A stretch of DNA of 64,000 nt from Diphasiastrum complanatum (Eukaryota > Streptophyta > Lycopodiopsida > Lycopodiales > Lycopodiaceae), in the NCBI GenBank assembly GCA_029204225.1, contig CM055095.1, positions 49,918,841-49,982,840 of the forward strand, read 5' to 3'. The translations under genes were made by a program, and so were the position numbers. The notes beneath the pieces were generated by a model that saw only the letters and a program-made list of their open reading frames with translations, made no database searches and was not told where the DNA came from. How positions within the stretch are numbered: position 1 is the first letter of the stretch; every line of letters starts with the position of its first letter. This document shows positions 46,828 to 59,515 of this stretch, piece by piece.

Positions 46828-49191
46828 CTGCTCTTCTAGAAAGGTTAGATGCAAAGTAGGATTTTTTTTTATACCAATACTACAAAGTGCTATTGAGGAG
46901 TCGTACACTCCTAAGCCAAATGTGTTATGTAGCATGGTTACATTGTAAGGGAGTTTGTTATTTATAGAGTGCACCTTCTACTCAAGTTAAAGCACGTCCA
47001 TCTTGGAAGAGGAGAAAGCTCAAAAGGAATTTCTTTTGGTTGATTCATTTATGACATTTAACATCATGGAAACAATCGTTCAAGCAACATACCAATTTTT
47101 TGATGAGTTTGATCGACATCGGTGGATGCATTTTTTTCTAACAACAAAAGTCAGTTTGCTTAATTTGGTGGAATACAAACTTGCTTAAAGAATTTCAATG
47201 GCCAATAAAATCAATTTTAATGATGATAGTTGAATTTGCTGCTATTTTACAATAGACTTAATGTTTATTCCTTGTGCAAAACAAAGAATGAAAAATCTAT
47301 TTGGATTCTTGATAGGAGTTGTCGAGGCTAAGTGGTATGCTAATCTTTACACTAAAGTTGTTCTTAATATACTTGTTTCTATAGTCATAAAAGATTTTTG
47401 AAAATAGATAGCCACAGAAAGAGTTGTAAAAAGCACATCCAAAAGAGCTGTATCTTTCTAGCACCTTTCAATAATTTTCAACACTTTTCAGCACTTGATA
47501 TGGGTAACTTTAGATGCACATATCTATTTCTACATAACTCCATATTGAAAAAAAATTAAGAGACATGTTTTATGGTCATATAATACTTTTTAAAGTGGAC
47601 AATTGTTACATCCATGTCCAGTATATAGGACTCGGCATAATCCTAGACTTGGATAGCTAGTACTTCAGTGTATAGGGTTATCAGTTAGGCCACGACATTC
47701 CAGACTTGGTCAGTAATGTAATTAATAAACTTAGGAGGGCCCATGTACTCTAATTGAACCTCTGGAGCTTTTGCATGGTGATTGACAACTTTTGTGCAAG
47801 AATAGGAGGTCAAATGCTTTTGATAGGATTGGAGGATCCTAGAGGGAATGTTCTCTAGATTTTGGAGAGTATATAGCCTATTGGAACTTGCCCTCCTACT
47901 CCTCATTCCAATTTCTTAGTTTCCAAGTGCTAGGATCTTCTACTCTCTTGCATTCAGTCACCATAGCTTGGGGGGTGAAGCGGTTAGGAATTTGACAATC
48001 TGTTTCCCGTTGTGGTCGGTAATGTAATTAATAATCTTATGAAGGCCCATGTGCTCTAATTGGACCTGTGGAGCTTTTGCATGGTGATTGACAACTTTTG
48101 TGCAAGAATAGGAGGTCAAATGCTTTTGATAGGATTGGAGGGATTCTAGAGAGAATGTTTTCTAGCTTTTGGAGAGTATATAACCTATTGGAACTCGCCC
48201 TACTTCTCAATCCAATTTCTTAGTTTCCAAGTGCTAGGATCCTCTCCTCTCTTGCATTTAGTCACCATAGCTTGGGGGTGAAGCGGTTAGAGATTTGACT
48301 ATCTGTTTCCTGTTGCTTGGGTGGTTTGGCTCCATAGGTGTCCTTTTGGTTGCATGCAATAGGATCTAGGTAGATCTTCATGTGGCCATTCTTACAACAA
48401 CCCAAAAAGATATTGTTAAAATCATGGTGCTATACGATCAAATATGATATTTGTAGTTTTGGTGATTTTTATCAACACTTAAATGGATAACTTTGGATGC
48501 ACGTATCTATCTCTATAGATCTCAAATTTCAATTTTTTTTTTTTGATATGCATGTTTCTAAATCATATAGGATTTTTAAGAGTAGACAAGCTAGAAATTG
48601 AACATAAAATTCACAACAATGTAGTCTTAGCTTCATCAGCAACCCCACATGTTTGACACATCATCTCTTACATATAAGTTGTTCAAAATGAAAGTATCAA
48701 AATTATTAATCTATAAATGTATATATGAAGAACACACCTGTGAAAGATTTTGATGTGATTTATCATAGTTTATGAGATGCGATTTCTGAATAAGTGCTTG
48801 AAATGCACACTTTTGTGCGAATTTTGTGACGACTCTAGTGTTTATGAAACTAATGCCAAAAAATTCATTGCACTTCTAGCTTCAAAATATAGTGAAGATC
48901 ATCCATTTTGGATTTACTAGGATGTGTGGGTTCATTCAGAGCAACAAAATGAAAAAATTGAACATGTGCATTGGATTACTAGAATGTGTGGCTTCATTCA
49001 GAGCAGCAATGCTTTCTTAAGTAGGTGTGAGTTATAAATATTGCAATTACATTGACCAAAGGGCAAGAGGAAGCATTTAGCAAAATTTTAGCCAAGAGTT
49101 GAAATGTAAATTAAATCTCCATGATGTGAATATGCTTGCTTTTAATTTTGAGTTGACATTGAAGAATCATTTACAAAACTTAACATTATAG
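46828..49191. repeat. Unclassified repeat, copy B
   Basis: It matches copy A (18,440-19,353 plus 23,296-24,840) in the same orientation. A stretch at about 47,380-47,690 is not in A. 47,705-48,010 and 48,015-48,310 are two tandem units of the roughly 300-bp motif. Copy B has no copia insertion at the equivalent of 19,354, which shows the empty site (GTGCTAGGATC near 48,231). It ends at 49,191 (ACTTAACATTATA), where copy A continues. Confidence 0.75.
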
Positions 49192-49972
49192 TCCATAGAG
49201 TGTTCATACAGGGAATTCCATGGAAAAATAGTGATTTTAGTTCAAGTTGATTTACTTTTTTTCACTTTTTACTACAAATCTGCTAGGTTATCTGATGACA
49301 ACCAATTCATTGACAATAAGTTCCAAATCTCTCCATGGCCAGCTAATGACATAAAATAGCTTCCTTCCTATCTTTATGGCATGCAAAATTGAGCACAAAC
49401 AGTGAAGATATTGCCAATTATGTGAAAAAGTCATAACCCCCATCCAATTTATTCAGCCAACTAACTGTAAAATTTATTTTCAACCAATTTTTACCTCGTC
49501 TGATGCTATGCAAAGGCTGAAGATCCCTGTACTGAGCTTGCCAAGCTTCTGTATGCCCAAAACAATGCACCGGTGCTTCACTATCAGCTTCCTGACTGCC
49601 CGACGTAAATCCCAAACTTTTCGGAAAACCGTTTTTCCCGAAGCTCTCTTCAATGACTTCATTGTACTATGTGTACACGACTGTACTTCTTGGATACCAG
49701 ATTAAAATCTGTTTGAAACATGATCATAGATCATGCAACACAGTAACATACATAGAAAGCACTGCCCACCAGAAGCTCTCATAGAACTGTATTTTCAAAA
49801 ACTAAGTACCATGTACATATAGCTTTCTTTATGGCAACCCTTGCATGGCTTGGGTTGCCATTGACGGGGTGCGTGTCCCGTCGACTTTCCTTGTGGCGAG
49901 GCCAACTTGTCCTAATCCATTGATCGGACCCACAATACAAACGTAACACAATAATTCTACTTTTATTCTAAC
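49192..49972 (-). mobile_element. Diverged LTR and leader of the 19-23 kb copia family
   Basis: 49,702-49,972 aligns by eye with the 274-bp LTR (CATGCAACACAGTAACATA..., GACGGGGTGCGTGTCCCGTC, GTGGCGAGGCCAACT, TTCTACTTTTATTCTAAC). The minus strand then has TGGTATCCAAG at 49,699-49,689 as a decayed primer site, and 49,530-49,690 matches the leader of the intact copy. The element stops at about 49,192 without pol, so it is a 5'-LTR-plus-leader remnant. Confidence 0.75.
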
Positions 49973-50223
49973 TTAATCGTCATCCACTCAACAAGAAATT
50001 GCACATTGGATGTACTCTCATACATTCATTTGCACCAGAATATCAATCCAAAGATGGTTCTCTTTCAATTCATCCTACTTAAACATTTGTGATCTTACTT
50101 ATTCATTTTATAATGTAAACTAGTACATAATTGGGATACAAGTTATGGCAACTCTAACCACTCAATATAATTGGATCACATGATTATATGAGTGTATTAG
50201 GTGCAAAAAGGCCTATGAGCCAT
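49973..50223. other. 3' flank of the neprosin-like gene
   Basis: This would contain the 3' UTR of the minus-strand gene. AATAAG on the minus strand near 50,098-50,103 is the nearest thing to a poly(A) signal. Nothing else is seen. Confidence 0.4.
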
Positions 50224-52542
50224 TTACAAATTGCAAGCTTTACTATCTCCTGGGCCTCCATAGAATATGTATGATCCCCAATCTACATTATTGCCATGAA
50301 TAATAGGGTAACAGCCACGGGACCCCGTGGATTCTATGAACATATTATCAGCACTCATTAGTGTGTTCGTATCGCTTAGATAATGAGCCTTTCTTATGTA
50401 AGCCACCTTCTTGTACCCGCTATTTGGCTGCTGTCCACTTCCCAATTGAATTGATTTTGTATTTAATTTGTTCTGTGGATTATACGCAATACCTCCCCAT
50501 GCTAGATAACGGATCGACGGTATATCACTATCCAGTAATGTGGTAATGTCCATTGGCCAATATCCGATATATTCACCATTGAATATTAACCAATATCTGT
50601 TATCTTGAGTCTGCAGAAGGTGCACAAAGTTTGGAGGATAGGATCAATAGATTTTATAAATACACATTTTTCAAAAGCATATTCTTTGATGCATACCATT
50701 GTATGAAGAGATGTACCAACACATTTACCTTGTAAATTGCAATGTTGCATTCATACTGTGCGGAATTGGAAGTAGAAACTGAGAGAATGCTACCACCCAA
50801 CACCACTTTGTTGCTGGTTTGTACAAACCCATTTTGGCATAGGAGATTGTAGCAGTATTGATTAGCATTGTCCTATAGAAATGTGATCCATTATAGATTA
50901 GTTAGCCAACAAAAGAACAAGCTCTAACATTGTCCTACATTGCAAGAATCTACAATTTGCAAAAAAATGTGAAACACAAGTATTTGAGAAAAGCAAGTTA
51001 AATAGAGTTGAATGCCAAGCTATAAATGCATGGAATGAAGTCCCAAAGATCAAGGATTTGGGCGCCATAAGAACAACAACAAGATGTGTGAATGCATTGA
51101 ATGGAGCATACTTATTAAGCATATTGAAGCACACAGTTCTTGTCCATGTGCGAGAATGCAACAACTTTAAGCAACAACTGTCTACACAAGGCATGAGTTT
51201 TTTCAAAAAGAAAATCAAGTCCATTGCATTGCTTTTAGAGCATATTTAAAGCTTCTAACACCCTAAGCTTCATTTTAACATTCTTCTTGCCTAGTTGTGT
51301 CTAGTCCAGGAATTGGTCCAAACTATCCTATCTAGAGGCAACCGAATTATCCCACTAGGACTAGCTATGTGTCAACTATCATCAATTCCCCTTTCTAGCT
51401 CTTACATTTAATCATACTATGAAATTTGTGATTTTAGCTAGTCCCAACTTTGTCTTGAATTATTGCACCATTTTGTTGGCCTTAGCTACGATCACCTTTT
51501 TTAGTAGGACATTATTGATCACGAAGTTCTATATGTTTGGTTCTTTTATGAAATTTCAAGTTCTTCCTCAATTACATTGTCTTTGATGGCCACTATACGA
51601 AATCATTGATTCATTATTTGCACATTCAAGGTCATGAAGTAGATTTTAAATCCACACAATTTATTGCATGCAAAGCTAGTGGCCACATAGTATGCTATAG
51701 TCATGGATAGTGCATCATTGATCGTCTCTAATTGTTCCATCTCACTATGCTTCCTCTTAGCATAAACTTGTCACCTAGTGTTAATTTATGAACTTATGGG
51801 ATCATGTCCCAATTTACAATTGCAAATTTGACAATTACATGATCTTAGCCTTCATACAGATGTTTAGGGTCCCCCGACTAGATACCATACCTAGCTAACA
51901 AAGTGAAATGAATCTTTTATTTACTTCAGTTTTATTTTTGGAGAAGTGATATCAAAGCGTAAGTTGATTATATAACAAGAAATTGCAAGCATATTTTTAT
52001 AAAATTGACAATAGCTACATGTAGTAGTCTCCACGTGGTAGGAAATTAGTGTTCAACATCTACAATTCACGAGCACTTTGCACCTACATAGTGAATCACG
52101 AATTGGCCGCCATCCAAAGAGCTTCATGACTTGGATCACAAAAGAATTAGCTTGATTCAAAAGAATTAGCTTAACTTGCTAATGATGATGGCTCTTGTGG
52201 GGAATCACCTTAATCATGTTATCCTCTGCTCTCTTCACATGGGCACACATCCTTACTCAATTTTCCAACCCAATTTTAGTGGGGTTCTTAATAGTTTCAA
52301 ATGCAACTTGAAAAATCCATTATGTTTTTGACATACCTTGACTCATAGAGTCATAGTTTCTTATGCTTTATATCCTTCATATGCTCACACTCTTCAATTA
52401 TTCCAAACTAGTGCAAATCTCCCAAAACTTGCAACTTATATATATATATATATATATATATATGCTTTTGTGATGCAATATGTAGAAGGACCACAACATT
52501 ACATATATATATATATACATGTATGTATGTATGCATACATAC

Positions 52543-52613
<71 letters not shown>

Positions 52614-54348
52614 TTACATCCCCAGAAAACGCAAATAGTCGTGGCCTAGCATCTCCATACAAATATGGGTATACCTGCGTTTACAACTTCCCTATATAAG
52701 AATGTAAGATAAGAAAAAGTTCAATGAAAAAGGAGGCCATCATCACAACTTATGCGAGAGAAGTCAAATTCTGAGTAGTGGGAAGGAAAGACCGTAAGAG
52801 ATGAATACCTCCAAGCCAGCCATGATTCTTGCTTTGGCTGTATAAACGCCTACGTAAGTCATGCTGTAGCCGTCTGTGCTTACATAAGGCGACCAAACAT
52901 TAAGGATGCCAGAGACGCCATTAAATTTTCCTTGCACATATCCAGAGGCTACAATCTGGTAAATACACGAAGAGGTTTATGAAAGATCGAATGCAGCTTT
53001 ATCTCCAATCCAAATTTAAGTAGTAATAAGTGGATATTGACATCTTGTGGTTTTGTGATTAGGTTAGTGTGTGTTTTAATATTTTTCGAAGGTAGCCACG
53101 GACAATCAACTTGGGCATAAGAAAAAAATTGCACCTCGACAGTGTCTGCAGGGCGGATAGAACTATTTCCAGGAGAGGTATGGATTGCAGCGTGATTTCC
53201 GGAGTATCTTACTGGGACAGTGTCTGTTGGACATCCTTTAGTCTCCATGAGAAAACGCTGATTTGCAAGCTGTGGAGGAGGAGTGAATTTGATGCGATTA
53301 CTGGCCACCGGTTTCGAAAACAATGTTCTCTGCAATTTTCCAAAAATACTTTATTATAAAACAATGGTTGGTCATTGAGAGTAGCGTGAGAGAGCACTCT
53401 GGCTTCTGTCCTTTCAAGGGTAACTAGCACTCTCGGGAGTCAGAGTAATGGCTCTTCCAGACAGGCCCCAAGTTCTCTACATGGAATGATGGGTACATAA
53501 GCTGTCTACCGAGCTCTCAGTGCTCTCAGCAGGAATTGGGAATTGTACATTCAGGGCCTGCAGATAATGTTTGGATCTTCAGGTGAGAAAACATTGACGC
53601 GGATAGATCGTAGATTCTCTACGTCGAGGAACCGAAGCTTCACCTGAAATCAGCAGTGGGTCCATACGTCGTGCCTGTAGGAGTTCGGCTACAAGCTGCG
53701 AATAGAAAGATCTACAAAAACTGCAGGGAGCAAAGTAGTACTCGATTCACTATACAGATTCTGTGTAGTATAAGAAAGAAATGTGTGTGTGTGTGTGTCT
53801 GTCTGTGAGAGAGTGAGAAAGAGAGAGAGAGAGAGACCGAGAACGATATCTCCGTCGGTGGCGTTAAACTGCCGCTCACATGTAGTTGTTGTGAAGTATT
53901 CTGACTTTGAAATGGCAAGCATTCAATGGTGTCCCCATCTGAGAGCTGAAAAAGAAAGAGAACCCAGCTTAAAATTGTCTACTGTAATCCACAGTCCTTA
54001 CAGATGATCAATACACTACGAATACAATTGTTGATGCTTAATTTATGACTACATGTGCTTCTTTTTACCAATCCCTGCACCCACATACATTGAATTTCTT
54101 AACGTGAACAGATTAAAACAGACATCGTTCCAGCTCTTTAATTTGATCCTGCATCAAACTGACACCAAACACTAATTCATGAAGCTTCAGCTGAGTTTTA
54201 TGAGTTGCTGTCCTACAGTAAATTTCTGGACTGCCGTCGATCCAAGGAATTGCGCGTATTCTGCTCCTACATCCGGATTCTTGATCGCAATTGCTTCCGC
54301 TATCAGTAACGACCAGATTACTACAGCAAACGTCGCATTTCGTTGCAT
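50224..54348 (-). CDS. Neprosin-family (glutamic-peptidase-like) secreted protein, seven exons, 375 residues
   Basis: I assembled seven minus-strand exons: 54,348-54,217; 53,945-53,880; 53,329-53,135; 52,955-52,809; 52,674-52,618; 50,872-50,729; 50,610-50,224 (TAA). Each intron is GT-AG and phase 0. Exon 1 gives a hydrophobic signal peptide (residues 1 to about 21). Exon 2 (LSDGDTIECLPF) matches the neprosin activation-peptide block ('S.DGDIIDCV'). Exon 3 has GCPTDTVPVR. Exons 4-7 form the neprosin domain: FNGVSGILNVWSPYV, VYPYLYGDARPRLFAF, YCYNLLCQNGFVQTS, IGYWPMD, AWGGIAYNP, QLGSGQQPNSG and IFYGGPGDSKAC. Family length is usually about 370-420. Neprosins are secreted and the type member cleaves after proline. 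Here the family 'IEAGW' reads IMAGL and 'WGGE' reads WGGI, so the catalytic glutamates, if I place them correctly, are lost, although the frame is intact. Cysteines of the CYNLLC loop and C-terminus are kept. Confidence 0.87.
52437..52611. repeat. (TA)n, (ATGT/CATA) and (GA)n microsatellites inside neprosin intron 5
   Basis: TA runs at 52,437-52,462 and 52,502-52,516 are followed by ATGTATGTATGCATACATAC and a (GA)n tract of about 34 units at 52,544-52,611. On the gene strand the CT tract starts only a few bases after the intron 5 donor (GTAACA). Confidence 0.9.
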
Positions 54349-54530
54349 TTTGAGAGATCAGACTCAAATCTTGGCTTATCGCTCGAGTTTGCGTTTTGAG
54401 TAGAGAACTGATTCTGGACTCTTGGCTATAGTTACTCGAAAGCTTTTCTTCAACACGAAATAGAGCTCAAGAAATCCTAAAAACGTGACAATCATCACAT
54501 AGTAGTTTGTAGTCAATTTGCACAGACATT

Positions 54531-54540
54531 TATATTTATA
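54531..54540 (-). promoter_or_regulatory. Candidate TATA box of the neprosin-like gene
   Basis: The minus strand reads TATAAATATA about 185 bases upstream of the ATG at 54,348. The position would put transcription start near 54,505. Supported by sequence and position only. Confidence 0.5.
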
Positions 54541-54605
54541 TTCTAGGACCTCTCCATGGGGTGGCACTTTCTACTTGGTTTTCAGCCTTAGATGCACTCC
54601 CTTGC

Positions 54606-54738
54606 ATGGTGCAACAATTGCACCATGCAATTGTCGCATTACCCATGGATGCTGCACCATGCAATTGTCACATTACCCACCTGGGTAGATGTGCTAATGG
54701 CCTTATCACCTGGGTAGATGTGCTAATGGCCTTATTGA
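54606..54738. repeat. Two back-to-back tandem duplications upstream of neprosin
   Basis: CACCATGCAATTGTC(G/A)CATTACCCA is present twice at 54,613-54,680, followed directly by CACCTGGGTAGATGTGCTAA and TGGCCTTAT in two copies (54,678-54,738). They lie about 70-200 bases beyond the candidate TATA box, within the likely promoter. Confidence 0.85.
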
Positions 54739-55142
54739 TGGTCGTTATCCCACGTGATTGTATTATGTTGAATCTTTTAAAGTATTGTACATGTTTTTAG
54801 CTTTGGCTCTAATGCTTTGCCGTCCAAAACATGGGAGGCACTGCCCCGCATTATCACAGCCACACGTTTTTTTTTTAATTATTCAAAAAATTAATTTTTT
54901 GTTCACATAAACTTACCCAAAGATTTTGTCCAGGTCTCTGTAACTGACATGTGTTTCTTTATCCCATAAGTCTTTGCCACCCATGTGCGCGCTTGCTCTA
55001 AACTGAAAAATTCAAAAAAAAAAATTGAGTCCCACCAAAGTTTTCAAATTTTTGGTGAGCATTTGTTGTCGTTGTCCGTGCCACATGGGGCAATGACATT
55101 GGGCTGGGGCCAAAAAGTAGGGCAGTGCCTTTAACCTCTCAA

Positions 55143-55188
<46 letters not shown>

Positions 55189-55960
55189 GTCGTCCCCAAT
55201 AAGTTCACATTATGACCATGCTAACAAATTCTCTCTCTTAAAGAACATGTGCTGACATCAGGCCATCTCTCCCATGATTGGAAACATTCACCAAATAGAA
55301 GTTTCCAAAAGCGTGAGGGCATGGAATTGACACGTGGCCAAAATCATAATTAGCAATACAGTCAAGATAAGTCAATGGTCAATGTAACTCAAAACCATAA
55401 TTAGCAATATACTTAACTTAGAACGGACGAATCAAAACCCAAGAATCACATCACTAACCATCATAGCCTACATTATCTCAAAATCCCTCTTTGGCTAGTC
55501 CTGATGTGGGACCCTTGTGTTTTGAGCAACATATACTTCAGCAGAAAAGTTACGGGGAAGAGTATACCCCCCAAAAAGACATTAAAATAGAACAAAAGAG
55601 AACTACATTGGTTAGAATGGTGATAACTCCAAGGCTTGCAGGTATGCCTATAGATAGAAGATCCCTTTGGGTTAGACTTGTGATGATTCCAAGGAATATG
55701 CAAATGCACATCTTGATTCTAATTATTGCTTGAACTCCACCATGATGATGAGGGGTCTTGGCAAACATATCACTTTGCATTTTACACAACCTTGTACATT
55801 TGACATAAAAGTTTTCCACAAGAAAGTTTGTGTGATTTACACAAATAAAAAGAACTTTGTATTTTTTACACAACCTTTCACATAAGATGAGAAATATTTT
55901 GCAGGGTACACAACTCACAACTATCCACTAGGTTAAATTTTACACACCCATACCGTGAAC
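54739..55960. other. No recognisable gene; (CT)n at 55,147-55,185
   Basis: Contains T- and A-runs near 54,868 and 55,017 and a (CT)n tract of about 19 units. The frames at 55,473-55,918 on both strands resemble nothing known. Confidence 0.45.
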
Positions 55961-57625
55961 CTCATGTGTTTTGAGCAACTTATATGTAAGATATAATGTG
56001 CCAAACAAGTGGGGGTACTTATGAAACTTTGAAATTTTCATATATGGCACTACATTGTTGTGAATTTTACATTCAATTTTTAGCTTGTCTACTCTTAAAA
56101 ATTCTATATTGAATTTGGAGATCTATAGAGATGGATACGTGCATTCAAATTTATCCTTTTAAGTGTTAACAAAAATCACCAAAATCCTTAAGGGCCTTTT
56201 TCATGTTGGGAGACAAATATCTAAGGGCTTAAGATCCCAGGAGTAGCGCAATACTAAAGCAAGGAGAGGCCTAATGGGTACAAGGCTTCCCACGATGTAA
56301 TAATGGGTGTGAATCTTTTTAGTAGTTTTTAGAGAGATTGATAGAATGTGGGTGTGGCTGACAACCAATGACATTGCCACATATCACATGCACATTCTAC
56401 CAAAATGTGCATGTGCTACGTAGCAAACCATCATTTGTTGATGTATGCTTTGACGAAATGTGCATGTCTTATGTGTCAATCTATTTTATTTGTTGTCATT
56501 AGAGGAGAACTTTCCAAATCCTAAAATGACCTATGGAGAAAATCCCTTTTTTCTTTTTCTTTAATTTCATTGCCATTTGGTCCTATCAAAATGCACAATT
56601 TGAAATTTATGTATTGTAGCTCGTGAAATTTGAAAAATAAGTATATACTAGGATAAATTTCAAAATTGCTACCACTAAGCATGGAAGCATATTATTGGAT
56701 GGCTTGGCCTACTTGAAGCATGCTATTATGCTCAAAAGTACCTAATTTAAGTTTAAAAAGTTGAACTAGACTGGTTAAGATCATGTAACACAACATTGGT
56801 TTAAGCTCATGTATTAATTGTAGTTTATATCACAATAACCATATGATGTTACTATGAATATCTCATGTGGTTGAGGGTTATTAGCATAAAAGATGAGACT
56901 TAATTTGGGATACACAACTAATTAGAACTTCTTGGAAGCGGGGGGGGGGGGGGGGGGGGGGGTGGGTTACTAGTGTTAGGAAAATACAACATATATGGAA
57001 TGGCTTACACATTCTTATCATCATATGGTTCTAGGGTTAGTGGTTATAAAGTATGTGCTGTATCCCAAAGGTCTCAAGTTCCAATCCCAACCCTAACACT
57101 CATGTTTTCAAGTAAACTTTTCATCAAAAGTTACAAAAAATTTGAGATAAGAATGTACATTTTGAACCAAAAAAATCAATACATCATGTCCAAAAAAAAA
57201 GTAGTTTTCAATAAAACACTAAAAATTGAAGATGTCCATCATGTGAACAAAATATAAACATATTTATGATGTTTTAGTAATCTAAGTCAACTTTTCAAAA
57301 ATAACTCGTATAATACCTTTGATGTTAGTTGTGCCGAATCCACAAAATTTTAAAGACACTAATAAGATTGTTAACATTATTTTTGTTCAATTGAAATTCC
57401 AAGGAGTTTTATGTAACCCCTCTCAACTTAGTCTTGATATGTTGCCAAGACTCTCTTTTCAACTGATGAAGTTCATGACTCATGTTTATCATCAAAATCT
57501 ATTGATAGATTCTCATTTGAATCAACATCTAAAGTTGACAAAAAATTCGATATTGTGGCTTTGCTCTATTATTGTCAAGTTGAAGATGAAGATTGTGCCT
57601 TTATCTCAAGATATTCTTGTAGAAT
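55961..57625. repeat. Unclassified repeat, inverted partial copy C
   Basis: 55,970-56,190 is the reverse complement of about 24,100-24,340, and 56,980-57,625 is the reverse complement of about 24,830-25,430. The interval between them (about 56,190-56,975) differs from copy A and ends in a G-run of 23 at 56,940-56,962. Copy C is in opposite orientation to A and B. Confidence 0.75.
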
Positions 57626-58200
57626 GAAGCATAGGGCACGGGTAGTTGGGGCCTCAGATTTGGCTAAAAACCACTAAAAAATGTGTTTGATCAGTGTGAA
57701 AAAGAGAGGAGAGGGTACGACCGTGTGAGAAGAGGAGAAAGAGCACGACTGTGTCGAGAATAATGTTTTTGAAGTCAAAACTAAATACTGCCCATATGGA
57801 GCAAGGGGAGCATGACCAGGATCAAGGCAATAACAAACGAACTACATTCCACAGGTGCATACGTGATGCTGAATTGGTGCACACCACATTATGTGGCTTT
57901 GTAGATATCTATCAAATGTTTGTGAGCGGGATAGCGTCAAGAGAAAAGACTACTAACCTTTGATGAACTCACATAAATCTTGATGAGGAACAACGACGAG
58001 AAATGGTGAAAGCTCGTCATCAAAATGCTAATGATCAAGCACTTGCAGCATGCCAAAAGCAAGGCAAGGCCTACAAGGGCAAGAAAAAGTCTAAACAACA
58101 GTTTGCCAAATCTCAGGAGAAAGAAGGGTCATCCAACAAGACCAAGAAGAAAGAAAAGTGTTTCTACTGGGTGAATGTCAAAAATTCTTGGCATAATTAG
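57626..58200 (+). pseudogene. Copia gag fragment
   Basis: The plus strand reads FDELT, a stop, then ILDEEQRREMVKARHQNAND near 57,960-58,035. This is followed by a Lys/Gln-rich stretch and KKKEKCFYW near 58,150, where copia gag has KCFYC as the start of its zinc knuckle. The remaining knuckle residues are lost and the frame stops at 58,198-58,200. The preceding frame at 57,751-57,963 probably belongs to the same gag. It begins where copy C ends. Confidence 0.65.
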
Positions 58201-59470
58201 GCAAGGGAAAACCTAAGCAAGCTAGTAATCTTGTCAATGAAGGTGAAGTCAAAGACTCTAACATTTTTATATCAACATTGTCATTAAATCAAGAGGATCA
58301 AGCTCGGTACCACAACTACATACGAAGGCATTTTGCCAAGTGAACTTGCCACACGCGAACCTGGGACTTAGCCAAAATTTTGCATTTTTTTTTAGTGTGG
58401 CTCATCCACGCGTGGCACATCCACGCCAAAAACTTTCAAGCAACTTTGCCGGTCAAAAATGAGTTGACTGCGGGTGTTGAAGGAGGGAAGACAATTTTAA
58501 CACAACATTAATTAAAATCTAAGTTTTTTTACATATCAAATTCTATAGATTGGCGTGGCAAAGAATAACAACCTTTTCATGTGACATGTAATCAGGAGAT
58601 TTGCCACGCCTGGGACTACCACGCTTGGCAAAAATTATAAAGAATTTTCTAGAAATTTGTCACACTTAGAAATTTTTTTTGGATTTGCCATGCGTGGCAA
58701 AACTTGACTTGTGATTTTAAAAATTTCTAGTATACATGATTTTTTTTAAGATTAAGCTAATGGCTTGCTAGGTTAGATATCAAATATTTTGATTTCTCAA
58801 GTACTGTCATATGTTACGAATGGTTATTATTTTATAATCTAGAAAATTTTGAAGTGATTATCAAAGTGTACTGAGACATTCTTACTGGTTAAGATAATTT
58901 GTAACTACCCTTCAATGATATATTCAAAATCTATTGGTTTATTTGAAAAATTTCAGTTTGCATGGTTGAGTGAAAATATATTAGTTTTTATTTCAAATTT
59001 GTCATTTGACATAGTTAGAGGTATAAATTCTTGAAACATATATAAATGATCAACATATGCTCACTAATTTTTCTCCTTTGGTCAATCAATTTTTGCTAGA
59101 TCTTTGATAAGATATAGATTGCATTGAAAGCTTTGATTTAAAATGAATCAGAAGTGATTGTAAGATAGACCTCAAGATAAACTTAAAAAATGCAAGAATG
59201 TATAAAGATGCAATAATTACGTAAACTATCATTTTTATCACAAAAATGGTGTGACATGTGTGTGTGTGTGTGTGTGCGTGCGCGTGTATGTGTATATCTA
59301 TATAGTATAAAACTATTTTAGAGAGAGTGTGTGTTTTTGGCACCAAAAATGTCACGCTGTGCCACCGAAAATGTCACGCTCTGCCCACAAAAAACATCAC
59401 TCATTTGCAAAGAAAAGAGCAAAAAAACGTTGAACAAAAATGTATGCAGATGTGTGCCTTGGTTTAAAAC

Positions 59471-59515
<45 letters not shown>

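Noticed and set aside
54113-54367. 84-codon minus-strand frame as the neprosin start
   Set aside because: The frame one base over, starting at 54,348, gives a clear signal peptide and joins exon 2 in phase. The longer frame gives neither.
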